Shown one piece after another: positions 47,075-55,512 of a stretch of 64,000 bases of DNA. This stretch comes from Schumannella sp. 10F1B-5-1. GTDB lineage: Bacteria > Actinomycetota > Actinomycetes > Actinomycetales > Microbacteriaceae. The stretch spans positions 1 to 64,000 of the forward strand of contig NZ_VHQH01000002.1 in NCBI RefSeq assembly GCF_006517535.1, read 5' to 3'. A model generated the notes under the pieces. The model worked only from the letters and a program-made list of their open reading frames with translations, made no database searches and was not told where the DNA came from. Each line of letters begins with the position of its first letter. Position 1 is the stretch's first letter. The position numbers and the translations under genes are program-made.

Positions 47075-48750
47075 GCGACCTTCCCGGAGTGGTCGTCAGC
47101 GGTCGCGTCGGTGGCATCCGGATGCGCGGCCTCGGCTTCCGGCACCGGATCCGCCGCAGCAGTCGCGGCCCGCTCGTCCTCCGCGGCGCGCTCCGCGCCG
47201 GTCACGCCGGTCTCGCCGGCCCCGCCGGTCTCACGGTCCGCGCCGGCCTCGCGCTCCGCCGCCTGCTCGGCCTCGCGTTCCGCATCCCGCTCGCGCGCCA
47301 TCCGCTCCGCCACCCGGCGCTCCTCGTCGGCGCGCCGTGCCGCCTCGGGCAGGCGCGGCAGCACGATGCTGAAGGTGTTGCCCTCGGGCGACGACGTGAC
47401 GTCGGCGCGTCCGCCGTGCCCGGCCGCGATCGCGCTGACGATCGCGAGGCCGAGCCCCGTGCCGTCGGCTCGGTCGGCGTCCTCGCCGCGCACGAAGCGG
47501 TCGAAGAGGCGTGCGCGCAGCTCCGCCGGGATCGGCCCGCCGTGGTCGCGCACGAACAGGCGCACCGCATCCCCCTCGCCGACGCTGCCGAGCTCGATCG
47601 GCGCGCCCGCCGCGGAGTACTTGTCGGCGTTCTCGGCCAGCTGCAGCCAGGCCTGGATGATGCGCGCGCGGTCGAGGCGCGCATCCCCGGTCGCCCGCTG
47701 CACGACGCTCCACTCGCGCTCGCCGAGCACGGATGCGCGGGCGAGCACGTCGTCGGTGAGCGCCGTGACGTCGGTCGGCGCGAAGTCGGGAACGCCCGTG
47801 CGCACCTCGGTCAGGTCGGCGAGGTCGTCGAGCAGCAGAACCATGCGGTCGATCTCCTCGATGCCGATGCGCCGCGCTTCGGCGACGGCGTCGGGGTCGG
47901 CCGGCTCGAGCAGCTCCAGCTCGCCGCGCACGATCGCGAGGGGCGTCTTCAGCTCGTGCCGAACGTCGTCGAGCAGCTGCCGCTGCTGCACCACCCCGGT
48001 CTGGATGCGGTCGAGCATCGTGTTGACGGTGACGGTCATCGCCGACAGCTCGTCGCGTCCGGTGACGGGGATGCGCTCATCCAGCGCGTCGGTCGAGATG
48101 CGGGCGGCGGTGGTGTTCAGCCGACGCAGCGGGCTGAGCAGACGACCCGAGATCAGCCAGCCGATCAGGCCGATCACGACCCACGACAGCGCGGCGATCG
48201 CGGCGTAGACCCGGAACGTCGCATCCAGCGGAGCGAGCCGGTCGCCGACGTCGATGCCGACGACCCAGACGCCCGCGTCGCCGCCGGCGCCGATCGAGAT
48301 CGGGGCGGCGAGGTAGCGGTACGACTTGCCATCGGCGCTGAAGGAGGCGAGCTGCGGGTCGCCGGGCTCGGCGGCGCGGGCCGCGGCCGTCGCGAAGCCG
48401 CGGATCTTCTCGAGCTGCACCTCGTCGGACATGCCCGAGGTGTAGGCGACCTCGCCGTCGAGCAGCCCGAGCGTGCCGCCGTCCTCCGGCGGCACCGACA
48501 CCGACATCAGGTGCTCGAGCGCGTCGCCGACCGTCGGGGAGCTGTCTTCGGCATCCACGACCTTGCGCGCCTCAGCGAGCTGGCCCTCGAGCCGCGAATC
48601 GATCTCCTGCATCACCGCCGTGCGCTGCAGCTCATACGAGACGATGCCCGCGACGCCCAGCCCGAAGGCCGCCGTCACGAGGATGCTCACGACGATGCGC
48701 GTGCGGACCGATCGGGTCGCACGCCGGATCCGTTCCCCCAGGTTCGGCAT
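47071..48750 (-). CDS. Membrane sensor histidine kinase
   Basis: A 559-residue kinase (ATG 48750; a GTG directly before it is an alternative). Two membrane helices (about 20-42 and 180-205) flank an extracytoplasmic sensor domain of roughly 140 residues. A HAMP domain, the HisKA helix with VRHELKTPLAIVRGE, and the HATPase with ENADKYSA, the RDHGGPIP box and GTGLGLAIV follow. The C-terminal 90 residues are a charged Glu/Arg/Ala extension with no recognised domain, unusual for the class. It pairs with the OmpR-type regulator. No signal can be predicted. Confidence 0.93.
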   Translation of the reverse strand: MPNLGERIRRATRSVRTRIVVSILVTAAFGLGVAGIVSYELQRTAVMQEIDSRLEGQLAEARKVVDAEDSSPTVGDALEHLMSVSVPPEDGGTLGLLDGEVAYTSGMSDEVQLEKIRGFATAAARAAEPGDPQLASFSADGKSYRYLAAPISIGAGGDAGVWVVGIDVGDRLAPLDATFRVYAAIAALSWVVIGLIGWLISGRLLSPLRRLNTTAARISTDALDERIPVTGRDELSAMTVTVNTMLDRIQTGVVQQRQLLDDVRHELKTPLAIVRGELELLEPADPDAVAEARRIGIEEIDRMVLLLDDLADLTEVRTGVPDFAPTDVTALTDDVLARASVLGEREWSVVQRATGDARLDRARIIQAWLQLAENADKYSAAGAPIELGSVGEGDAVRLFVRDHGGPIPAELRARLFDRFVRGEDADRADGTGLGLAIVSAIAAGHGGRADVTSSPEGNTFSIVLPRLPEAARRADEERRVAERMARERDAEREAEQAAEREAGADRETGGAGETGVTGAERAAEDERAATAAADPVPEAEAAHPDATDATADDHSGKVA

Positions 48751-48929
48751 CACGTCAGTATCGAATCAGCCGCGGGCGGGATCGGCCCGGATTAAACATC
48801 TGTCATCCAGGCTCAGCGGGGGTCCAGGTTGGATGCGCGGTGCGCGTCAGCGGGCTGCGGCGCGAGTCGCGCATCCCTCGGGTCGCGGCGCGGGTCGCGC
48901 TTCCCGGCGTCGTGAGCGAGACTCGACAC

Positions 48930-49145
48930 ATGAGCGATACCCATGACCTGCCCCGCCTCACCTCGCTGCTCGTCCTGGGGTGGGTGATCGTCGCGGTGGG
49001 TCTGGTCGCGGGCGCCGGATTCCTGCTGGTGACGGGCAACGCCTCGGCGATGACGTGGATGCTCGCCCCGATCGCCTGCGGAATCATCGTGCTCGCCGTG
49101 CGCACTGCGGCGCGCGCCGTCGTGCGCTCTCTGCGCACGGCCTAG
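48930..49145 (+). CDS. Small two-helix membrane protein
   Basis: A 71-residue protein starting at ATG 48930 (MSDTHDLPRL). It has two hydrophobic helices (LLVLGWVIVAVGLVAGAGFLL and MLAPIACGIIVLAV) and a short basic C-terminus. A longer in-frame start at GTG 48840 would add an Arg-rich stretch not seen in such proteins. No function can be assigned. It is divergent from the histidine kinase gene with 179 bases between starts. Confidence 0.55.
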   Translation: MSDTHDLPRLTSLLVLGWVIVAVGLVAGAGFLLVTGNASAMTWMLAPIACGIIVLAVRTAARAVVRSLRTA

Positions 49146-49169
49146 CGGTCCACCGCCGCGACGCGGGAT

Positions 49170-49226
49170 CGAGATGCCCCGAACGTCACGCCGCCGCGGC
49201 GTGTCGAGTGCATCTGGGGAATCTCG
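49170..49226. repeat. Intergenic hairpin with nested CACGCCG/CGGCGTG stem
   Basis: Outer arms CGAGATGCCCC and GGGGAATCTCG pair with one mismatch. Inside, CACGCCG-CCG-CGGCGTG is a perfect small stem, followed by TCGAGTGCA. The centre matches that of the hairpin at 35175. It lies between convergent genes (+ strand membrane gene and - strand regulator) and may also work as a terminator. Confidence 0.65.
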
Positions 49227-49240
49227 GCGACCGCGGGCGC

Positions 49241-49864
49241 TCAGCCCTCGCGCACGAGCGCGGCGAGCGCGACGACCTCGTCGCGGCGCTCGGGCACGGC
49301 GAGTGCGCCGAGGGCGAGGCCGAGGGTCTCCTCGGTGCGCTCGAGCAGGTCGTCCCAGCCGGTCGACGCCTGCGACGCGACCTGGGTGCCCGTGAAGGCC
49401 GACCGCAGGAACCGCCCGGCCGCCGCCGCATCCAGATCGGGCCGCAGGTCGCCCGCGTCGATGCCCTGCCGCACCAGGAGCGCGCAGAGCTCGGCCCAGT
49501 CGCCGAAGGGGCGACCGGCGTGATCCGGAAAGAGGTCGGCCGACTCGGTCGTGAGCCGCAGCCCGGCTTGCACCACCGGGTCGGCGCGGATCTGCCGCGC
49601 CAGCGCGCCGGCCAGCAGCACCATCGCCCGCACTCCCCCGGCATCGGCGGGCAGCGAGATCGAGCGCTCGTGCTGCGCGCCGATCACGGCGACCGCCAGC
49701 GCGTGCTTCGACTCGAAGTGGAAGTAGAGCGATCCCTGGGTGACGCCGGCTTCGGCGATCACGTCGGCCAGGGTCGCCGACGGATAGCCGGCTCGCGCGA
49801 ACACCGAGGCGGCGGCGAGCAGGATCGCCTCGCGGGTCGCGACGGCGCGCGCCTGCCTGGGCAT
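49241..49864 (-). CDS. ScbR-like (autoregulator-receptor type) TetR-family regulator
   Basis: A 207-residue TetR-family protein. The DNA-binding domain reads TREAILLAAASVFARAGYPS, then TLADVIAEAGVTQGSLYFHFESK with ALAVAVI, the signature of the ScbR/ArpA gamma-butyrolactone-receptor branch. The ligand pocket is helical. GGAGG precedes the ATG by four bases. In streptomycetes such proteins repress their target until a signal binds. Here no synthase (ScbA/AfsA) gene is seen nearby, so the ligand is open. A likely operator lies before the small upstream gene at 50118. Confidence 0.85.
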   Translation of the reverse strand: MPRQARAVATREAILLAAASVFARAGYPSATLADVIAEAGVTQGSLYFHFESKHALAVAVIGAQHERSISLPADAGGVRAMVLLAGALARQIRADPVVQAGLRLTTESADLFPDHAGRPFGDWAELCALLVRQGIDAGDLRPDLDAAAAGRFLRSAFTGTQVASQASTGWDDLLERTEETLGLALGALAVPERRDEVVALAALVREG

Positions 49865-49926
49865 GCCACCTCCGGATGCGATCGGCCCCGCGACGATGCG
49901 GAACCGGGATGGACGAACGGACCCGG

Positions 49927-50118
49927 TCAGTATCCCGCGCCGGCGCCGTGCACGACGCCGATCACCTCGGAGTGCGACGTCCCGGTCGGGGTGGTCTGCT
50001 TCGCCGGATCGTCATCGCGATCGACGATCGAGAGCAGCGCGGCGACCCCGCCGAGCACGAGGGCTGCGGCGACGTAGATCGCGCAGAGCAGCAGCGCGCG
50101 TCGTCGGGAATGGGGCAC
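49927..50118 (-). CDS. Small single-helix membrane protein
   Basis: A 63-residue protein from a GTG start: a basic start (MPHSRRR), one helix (ALLLCAIYVAAALVLGGVAALL) and a polar external tail with DRDDDPAKQTT. It is encoded directly upstream of the ScbR-like gene on the same strand. A palindrome stands 11 bases before its start, so both genes are probably controlled together. Expression is plausible but unproven; the function is unknown. Confidence 0.5.
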   Translation of the reverse strand: MPHSRRRALLLCAIYVAAALVLGGVAALLSIVDRDDDPAKQTTPTGTSHSEVIGVVHGAGAGY

Positions 50119-50128
50119 GGTCGATGCT

Positions 50129-50150
50129 AAACCGACTGCGTAATCGGTTT
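50129..50150. promoter_or_regulatory. Palindromic TetR-type operator candidate
   Basis: AAACCGA and TCGGTTT (50129-50135, 50144-50150) are exact inverted repeats eight bases apart. The spacing and the ACC/GGT halves resemble the autoregulatory elements bound by ScbR-type repressors. It stands directly upstream of the small membrane gene and the ScbR-like gene, a usual place for autoregulation. Confidence 0.5.
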
Positions 50151-50182
50151 CGGCGAGATCGCCCCGAACTCACCCCCGCGCC

Positions 50183-50932
50183 TCACCCCTCACGTTCCGG
50201 CACGTCGGCGAACACCGCGGGATGGTCGTCGAGCCAGGCCCAGCGCCCGACCGGCCAGGTGATCACGACGGCCCGGCCCACGACATCCTCGAGCGGCACG
50301 AAGCCGCGCTCGGCGGTGTCGAGATGGAACCGCGAGTCCTGCGAGTCGTACCGGTTGTCGCCCTCGACCCACAGGGCGCCGTCGGGCACGGTCACGTCGA
50401 AGTCATCGCGCGACGCGCGCTGGTTGCCGGCGTAGTCGGCGTAGTCGGCCTCGTCGACCGGGACCCCGTTGATCGTCATCTGCCCGATGCCGTTGCAGCA
50501 GACGACGTGATCGCCAGGCAGGCCGATCACGCGCTTCACGAGATGCTCGCGGCTGTCGGGTGCGGTCAGGCCGATGACCCCGAGCGCCTGCTCGATCCAG
50601 CTGGGGTCGGTCGCCGGCGCGTCCCCTGAGGTCAGCCACCCGCCGGGATCGCGGAACACCACGATGTCGCCGTGGGCGAGCGGGGCGAGCCGCGGCTGCA
50701 GCTGGTTCACGAGGATGCGGTCGTCGACCTGCAGGGTCGGTGCCATCGACGGCGACGGGATGAAGAAGGAGCGCACGAGGAACGTCTTGACGAGCGCCGA
50801 GACGAGCACGGCCGCGAGCACGATCACGACGAGGTCGCGCAGGAAGCCCTTCCAGCCGGTCGGGCGCGCGGCGAGGCGACGCCGGCGCGACAGCCCGGAT
50901 GCGCGCCCGGGATCGCTTGCCTCGCTCACCAT
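50183..50932 (-). CDS. lepB: Signal peptidase I
   Basis: A 249-residue type I signal peptidase. One N-terminal membrane helix (VVIVLAAVLVSALVKTFLV) is followed by box B with PSPSMAPTL (catalytic Ser62), box D with LVKRVIGLPGD (catalytic Lys133) and box E GDNRYDSQDSR. It removes signal peptides from Sec- and Tat-exported proteins on the outer side of the membrane. A 30-base insert around GDAPATDPSWIEQ is found in many actinobacterial forms. The start at ATG 50932 has a run of Gs upstream. Confidence 0.95.
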   Translation of the reverse strand: MVSEASDPGRASGLSRRRRLAARPTGWKGFLRDLVVIVLAAVLVSALVKTFLVRSFFIPSPSMAPTLQVDDRILVNQLQPRLAPLAHGDIVVFRDPGGWLTSGDAPATDPSWIEQALGVIGLTAPDSREHLVKRVIGLPGDHVVCCNGIGQMTINGVPVDEADYADYAGNQRASRDDFDVTVPDGALWVEGDNRYDSQDSRFHLDTAERGFVPLEDVVGRAVVITWPVGRWAWLDDHPAVFADVPEREG

Positions 50933-51057
50933 GACCCCCCCCGAATGAAATCGAGGAAGCCTAACATTCACGATCGACGGGACGGCGCGCAGCAGGCGGC
51001 GGGCGGCGGGCAGCGGGCGCGACCAGCGTGACGGCGGTCGCGTCGGCGCCGCCGCGC

Positions 51058-52185
51058 TCAGGACGGCTGCGTCGCCTGGTAGCGCACGTCGCCGCTCTGC
51101 GAGATCTGGATCGTGACCGTGCTCGAGGTGCCGTCCGATCCCGACGCCGTGCAGGTGACGGTCGCCCCGTAGTCGAAGGCGTCTGACCCGCCGGGGCAGC
51201 TCAGCATCCAGTCGACGCCGCTCTGCTGCTTCATGTCGGCCTCGATGCTGTGCGTCACGTCGGCCGCCTGCTGGTCGACGACGGCGCCGGCCCACTGGCC
51301 CAGCAGCACGATCGCGAGCGTCACGGCGATGCCGGCGACCAGGCTGACGCCCGTCACCAGGGTGATCGGCCACGAGACGGCGCCCATGGCCTTCACGGCC
51401 TTGCCGCGCGCGTGCATGTAGAAGATCGGGCCGACCGGGATCGCCGCGAGCGGATTCGGGGCGTCGAACCCGCGGCTCTTCAGGATCTGGGCGTCGATCG
51501 CGGCCAGGATCACGAGCGGGATCGCATTGACGACGATCAGCACGACGCGCGGGATCTTCTCGACGTCGATGCCCGGGTCGATGCCCGCGACGCCGAGCGC
51601 GAAGAACAGCGCGAACACGATGAGCGGCGTCGTCAGCGGAGCGACGGCGAGCATCCACCCGGGCACGGTGTGCATCGAACCCGTCGAGTAGCGCGCGGTC
51701 GGGTCGAAGGCCGCCATCGCCGGGAGCGCCGTGGGCGCGGCGGGCGCGGGGCGGGCCGCCGGGTCGCGCGACCAGGGCGTCGCGGCGACGGTCGGCTCGG
51801 CCGGCGCCGCGGCGGCCGCAGCGACCGCAGCGGCGTACGGCGACGACGCGTACGACTGCGGCACGAACGCGCGATCCTCCAAGGGCTCGTTCGACGCGTA
51901 GGGCGAGGCGGGATGCGTCACCGCGAGCAGCGAGGAGAGCGGAGGCTGCGCAACGGCTGCGGCCGGCGGGGATGCGAACGCCGACGCCGGCGCGGGTGCG
52001 GTCGCCGAGGCCGCGGCGCGTGCGGGCGCCCCCGCCGCGGGACCGGTCGCCGCATCCACCGCACGCGTGCCCGCGCGATCGCGCGTCTGCTGGCTCCAGC
52101 CCACGCCGTTCCACCAGCGCAGACGCGCGGCGTCAGCCGGATCGGCGTACCACCCGGGCGACGGAGTGGTCGTGGTGTCGGTCAT
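51058..52185 (-). CDS. DUF2510-DUF4333-type membrane protein
   Basis: A 375-residue protein. The N-terminal DUF2510 motif (SPGWYADPADAARLRWWNGVGW) is a small cytosolic domain common in actinobacteria. An Ala/Pro-rich linker (about 40-160) leads to a membrane part with about four helices (YTTPLIVFALFFALGV-like, VVLIVVNAIPLVILAAI, and a later pair near 240-300). The external C-terminal 70 residues carry CPGG and a second Cys with beta-strand pattern, matching DUF4333-like domains. The role is unknown. GGGGGA lies before the ATG. Confidence 0.75.
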   Translation of the reverse strand: MTDTTTTPSPGWYADPADAARLRWWNGVGWSQQTRDRAGTRAVDAATGPAAGAPARAAASATAPAPASAFASPPAAAVAQPPLSSLLAVTHPASPYASNEPLEDRAFVPQSYASSPYAAAVAAAAAAPAEPTVAATPWSRDPAARPAPAAPTALPAMAAFDPTARYSTGSMHTVPGWMLAVAPLTTPLIVFALFFALGVAGIDPGIDVEKIPRVVLIVVNAIPLVILAAIDAQILKSRGFDAPNPLAAIPVGPIFYMHARGKAVKAMGAVSWPITLVTGVSLVAGIAVTLAIVLLGQWAGAVVDQQAADVTHSIEADMKQQSGVDWMLSCPGGSDAFDYGATVTCTASGSDGTSSTVTIQISQSGDVRYQATQPS

Positions 52186-52208
52186 GTTCCCCCTGAGACC
52201 GGCCCAGC

Positions 52209-53276
52209 CTAGGAATCCTCGACAGGTGTCGCACGCCCCCGTTCGGGTCGGGATCCGTCATCCGTCGTCTCGGCGCTCGTCGCGCCGGCCGCACTCGTCG
52301 CGTCGCCCGCGCTCGCCCTCGCTGCGCTCTCCCGCGCAGCACTCTCGGTCGCCCACCAGCTGTCGAGCAGCTGCAGACGCTCGCGAGTCGGCTCGTCGAC
52401 CGGGCTGTAGACGAAGATGTTGAGCCCGGGTGAGGCGGGCGCGGTGAGCGCCTCGTAGCTCAGCGTCAGGTCGCCGACGGCGCGGTGGTGCAGGCGCTTC
52501 GTGCCGGTGCGGTGCAGCTTCACGTCGTGCCGCGCCCAGCGCTTCGAGAACTCGGGGCTGCGCGTCGCGAGCTCGCCGATCAGCTGGGTCAGGCGGGCGT
52601 CGCCCGGGTTCGCGCCGGCATAGCCGCGCAGCACCGCGACGATGTCGTCGGCGCCCTTCTCCCAGTCGCGGTAGAACTCGCGCGCGGCCGGGTCGAGGAA
52701 GGTGAACAGCGCGTTGTTGCCCCGCGCGATCTCGCTCTGCATGAGGTCGCTGTAGAGGGCGCGGGCGAGGGGGTTCGCGCCGAGGATCTCGAAGCGGTGG
52801 TTGCGCACCCACGCGGCGACGCCCTGCATCGAGTCGAGCACCGCCTGCAGTCCGGGGGTGAGCGCCAGGGGCGCGCCGGCTCCGGATGCGGTGGGGCCGC
52901 GCATCCCGGAGCCCGCGATCCCGCCCCCGATGCCGGCCGTCCCGGCGCCGGCGCCCGCCCCGCGCCCGCCGCGCGCACCGCCGCCGCGCGCCGCGTCGTG
53001 CGCCGCCCGGGCGAGGTCGTAGAGGTGGGCCGTCTCGGCGTCGTCGAGCTGCAGGGCGCGGGCCAGCGCATCCACGACCTCGTCGGAGACCCCGGCGAGA
53101 TTGCCGCGCTCGATGCGCACGTACCAGTGGACCGAGATGGAGGCGAGCACCGCGACTTCCTCGCGGCGCAGCCCGGGCACGCGGCGAGCGCCGCCCGCGC
53201 CGAGCCCCGCCTGCTCGGGCGTGATGCGGGCGCGGCGCGTGCGCAGGAAGTCGGAGATGTCGCCGCGCAGGTCCAT
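52209..53276 (-). CDS. XRE-family regulator with MmyB-like ligand-binding domain
   Basis: A 355-residue regulator from ATG 53276. The HTH lies at residues 10-75 (DFLRTRRARITPEQAGLG, GLRREEVAVLASISVHWYVRIERG). A Gly/Ala-rich insert of about 40 residues follows. The C-terminal MmyB-like domain (WVRNHRFEILGANPLARALY, then DWEKGADDIVAVLRGYAG) is a PAS-like pocket that binds fatty acids in characterised relatives. Such regulators commonly sit divergent to an oxidoreductase gene and repress it, as here: the aldo/keto reductase starts 100 bases away on the other strand. Confidence 0.9.
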   Translation of the reverse strand: MDLRGDISDFLRTRRARITPEQAGLGAGGARRVPGLRREEVAVLASISVHWYVRIERGNLAGVSDEVVDALARALQLDDAETAHLYDLARAAHDAARGGGARGGRGAGAGAGTAGIGGGIAGSGMRGPTASGAGAPLALTPGLQAVLDSMQGVAAWVRNHRFEILGANPLARALYSDLMQSEIARGNNALFTFLDPAAREFYRDWEKGADDIVAVLRGYAGANPGDARLTQLIGELATRSPEFSKRWARHDVKLHRTGTKRLHHRAVGDLTLSYEALTAPASPGLNIFVYSPVDEPTRERLQLLDSWWATESAARESAARASAGDATSAAGATSAETTDDGSRPERGRATPVEDS

Positions 53277-53376
53277 GCCGCCACGGTACGCGCGGCCGCC
53301 GTCGCGAGGGAGGTACAGCCGGTACCCCGAGAGATCCGCCCTCCCGCGTGCGCTCGCGAGGGGGTCGAATGGGGGC

Positions 53377-54261
53377 ATGCAGAACCTCACGCTCAACAAC
53401 GGGGTCACGATGCCCGCCCTCGGACTCGGCGTCTTCCAGAGCCCGCCCGACGAGACCGCCGCCGCCGTCGAGACGGCGCTCGGCCTCGGCTACCGCCACA
53501 TCGACACCGCCGCCGCTTACGCGAACGAGCGCCAGGTCGGCGAGGGGATGCGCGCCTCCGGTCTCGACCGCGACGACGTGTTCCTCGAGACGAAGGTGTG
53601 GGTCAGTGACTACGGAACCGACGAGACGCGCCACGCCTTCGAGAAGGCGACCCGCAAGCTCGGCGTCGACACCCTCGACCTGCTGATCCTGCACCAGCCC
53701 GCCCCCGCGCGCTGGGAGCGCACGCTCGCCGCCTACCGGGCCCTCGAGGGTCTGCTCGCCGACGGGCTCGTGCGCGCGATCGGCGTCAGCAACTTCATGC
53801 CGCAGCACCTCGCGCGCCTGCTGCCCGAGGTCGACGTCGTGCCCGCGGTCAACCAGATCGAGCTGCACCCCTACTTCCAGCAGACCGACGTGCAGAAGGC
53901 GGATACCGAGGCCGGCATCCTGACCCAGGCCTGGTCGCCGATCGGCGGCATCACCTTCTACCCGGGTCCGTGGGGCGAGCGCCGCAGCGTGCTGACCGAC
54001 GAGACCCTCGCCGCCCTGGCGGCCTCGCACGGCAAGTCGCCCGCGCAGATCATGCTGCGCTGGGGCGTGCAGCAGGGCCGCTCCGTCATCCCCAAGTCGA
54101 CCAACCCGACGCGCATCGCCGAGAACCTCGACGTGTTCGACTTCGAGCTGAGCGCCGACGAGCTGGCTCGCATCGACGCCCTCGACACGGGCGTGCGCAG
54201 CGGCCCCGACCCGGATGCGCCCCGCGACGACTTCTTCGACCGCGTGATCCCGGAGGAGTGA
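53377..54261 (+). CDS. Aldo/keto reductase
   Basis: A 294-residue NADPH-dependent aldo/keto reductase of (alpha/beta)8 fold. The catalytic Asp-Tyr-Lys-His set is visible as DTAAAYANE (D, Y), TKVWV (K) and LILHQP (H). The coenzyme signature IPKSTNPTRIAENLDVF is near the C-terminus and IGVSNFMPQHL is the second family signature. The gene is divergent from the MmyB-type regulator and is its most likely target. The closest functional class is 2,5-diketo-gluconate reductase-like, but the physiological substrate is open. Confidence 0.92.
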   Translation: MQNLTLNNGVTMPALGLGVFQSPPDETAAAVETALGLGYRHIDTAAAYANERQVGEGMRASGLDRDDVFLETKVWVSDYGTDETRHAFEKATRKLGVDTLDLLILHQPAPARWERTLAAYRALEGLLADGLVRAIGVSNFMPQHLARLLPEVDVVPAVNQIELHPYFQQTDVQKADTEAGILTQAWSPIGGITFYPGPWGERRSVLTDETLAALAASHGKSPAQIMLRWGVQQGRSVIPKSTNPTRIAENLDVFDFELSADELARIDALDTGVRSGPDPDAPRDDFFDRVIPEE

Positions 54262-54304
54262 GGGGTCGCAGCGGCGTTCCGTCCCACCCCGCACTTGGGT
54301 GCGA

Positions 54305-54434
54305 GTGGCCACGAATGCACACGACACGCCGGCGCTCGCGTGCACTTGTGGCCACCCTCGCGTCGTTCCCGTCCCAGGGTGGCCACGAATGCCCACGAAA
54401 CGCCGCGGCGAACGTGCACTTGTGGCCACCCTCG
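54305..54434. repeat. Tandem pair of hairpin repeats, 74 bp apart
   Basis: Two units (starting at 54305 and 54379) share GTGGCCACGAATGC, an ACGCCG centre and GTGCACTTGTGGCCACCCTCG-like ends. In each, GTGGCCAC and GTGCAC arms pair with the end of the same unit. The direct duplication and the centre, related to the reverse complement of GGCGTGTC, place it in the same family as the hairpins at 35175 and 49170. It is the whole gap between the aldo/keto reductase and the convergent small membrane gene. Confidence 0.75.
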
Positions 54435-54447
54435 CCGAGGCACCGGG

Positions 54448-54678
54448 TCAGCCGCGAGGGGCGCGGGCGATCGCGAGCAGCGCGACGAGCCCGACGCCAG
54501 CGGCGATCCCCGCGGCGATCCACCACCACGGCGACACGATGATCGCGAGAACGACCGCACCGACTACCAGAAGCGCAGCGCCCGCCCCGAGCCGCATCCC
54601 GGAGTCGACACCGGCGATGAGGCGGTTGCCGCGGCGGCGGGCCTCTTCTGCTTCGGCGCGTTCACGGCGGTCAGGCAT
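54448..54678 (-). CDS. Small two-helix membrane protein
   Basis: A 76-residue protein, MPDRRERAEAEEARRRGNRL at its start, then two hydrophobic helices (GAGAALLVVGAVVLAIIV and WIAAGIAAGVGLVALLAIA). The reading frame also continues far upstream without a stop, but that extension overlaps the RibD-like gene on the other strand and is rejected. The hydropathy, clean short length and convergent position before the hairpin pair support a real gene. No function is suggested. Confidence 0.6.
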   Translation of the reverse strand: MPDRRERAEAEEARRRGNRLIAGVDSGMRLGAGAALLVVGAVVLAIIVSPWWWIAAGIAAGVGLVALLAIARAPRG

Positions 54679-54810
54679 GCCCGGATTCCAGCACTTCCGC
54701 CCGTCGCAGCCACGGGATGCTCGGCCCCCACACATGGAGCGCACGGCGGGCGTCCGATGGCGCGCCGCGCATCCATGTGAACATCGTCCACATCGCGCTA
54801 GCCTGAGCCC

Positions 54811-55482
54811 ATGCCGAAGCTGCGCGCCCACAACATCGCCATCTCGCTCGACGGGTTCGCCACCGGCGAGGATCGCACCTTCGAGGCCCCGTTCGGCCAC
54901 GCTGGCGGGCGGCTGATGCAGTGGTTCTTCCCCACCCGCACCTTCGTGCGCGTCAGCGGACACGAGAGCGAGGCCGTCGGGTCGGGCGAGACCGGCGTCG
55001 ACGACGACTTCGCCGCGCGGGCCTGGCAGGGCATCGGCGCCGAGATCATGGGACGCGGCAAGTTCGGCCCGCAGACCGGCCCGTGGGAGGACGAGGAGTG
55101 GCGCGGCTGGTGGGGCGACGAGCCGCCGTTCCACTCCCCCGTCGTCGTGCTGACGCACCACCCGCGGCCCGACATCGAGGTCGGCGAGACGACGTTCCTG
55201 TTCCGGGATGCGCAGCCACAGGCCGCGCTCGACCTCGCGTTCGAGCTGGCCCAGGGCCATGACGTGCGGCTCGGCGGCGGTCCCACGATGATCCGCGAGT
55301 TCCTCGAGGCCGACCTGGTCGACGAGCTGCACGTGGTGGTCGTGCCGATCATCCTGGGGCGCGGCGTGCGGCTCTGGGACGGGCAGGAGGGCCTCGAGCA
55401 GCGCTTCGACGTCGCCACCACCGCGTCGCCGTCGGGCGTGGTGCACCTCGTCTTCACGCGCAAGACGGACCGCTCCGCCTAG
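54811..55482 (+). CDS. RibD C-terminal / dihydrofolate reductase-fold protein
   Basis: A 223-residue protein with the bacterial dihydrofolate reductase fold of the RibD C-terminal family: NIAISLDGFATG near the start, then AEIMGRGKFG, VVVLTHHPRP and the glycine-rich GGGPTMIREFLEADLVDELHV with PIILGRGVRLWDG. It should bind NADPH; the natural substrate of such stand-alone reductases is not known. The gene ends within a perfect palindrome that is shared with the convergent DUF3500 gene. Confidence 0.9.
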   Translation: MPKLRAHNIAISLDGFATGEDRTFEAPFGHAGGRLMQWFFPTRTFVRVSGHESEAVGSGETGVDDDFAARAWQGIGAEIMGRGKFGPQTGPWEDEEWRGWWGDEPPFHSPVVVLTHHPRPDIEVGETTFLFRDAQPQAALDLAFELAQGHDVRLGGGPTMIREFLEADLVDELHVVVVPIILGRGVRLWDGQEGLEQRFDVATTASPSGVVHLVFTRKTDRSA

Positions 55483-55491
55483 GCGGAGCGG
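55470..55491. terminator. 22-bp perfect palindrome over the stop codon
   Basis: CCGCTCCGCCT and its exact complement lie back to back at 55470-55480 and 55481-55491; the TAG stop of the RibD-like gene is at the centre. It separates convergent genes and would fold into a hairpin in transcripts from either strand. Confidence 0.7.
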
Positions 55492-55512
55492 CCCGCATCC
55501 ACTCGTCGCTGG

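Noticed and set aside
54448-55446. 332-codon - strand frame through the RibD-like gene
   Set aside because: Only its last 76 codons look like a protein; the rest is antisense to a well supported gene.
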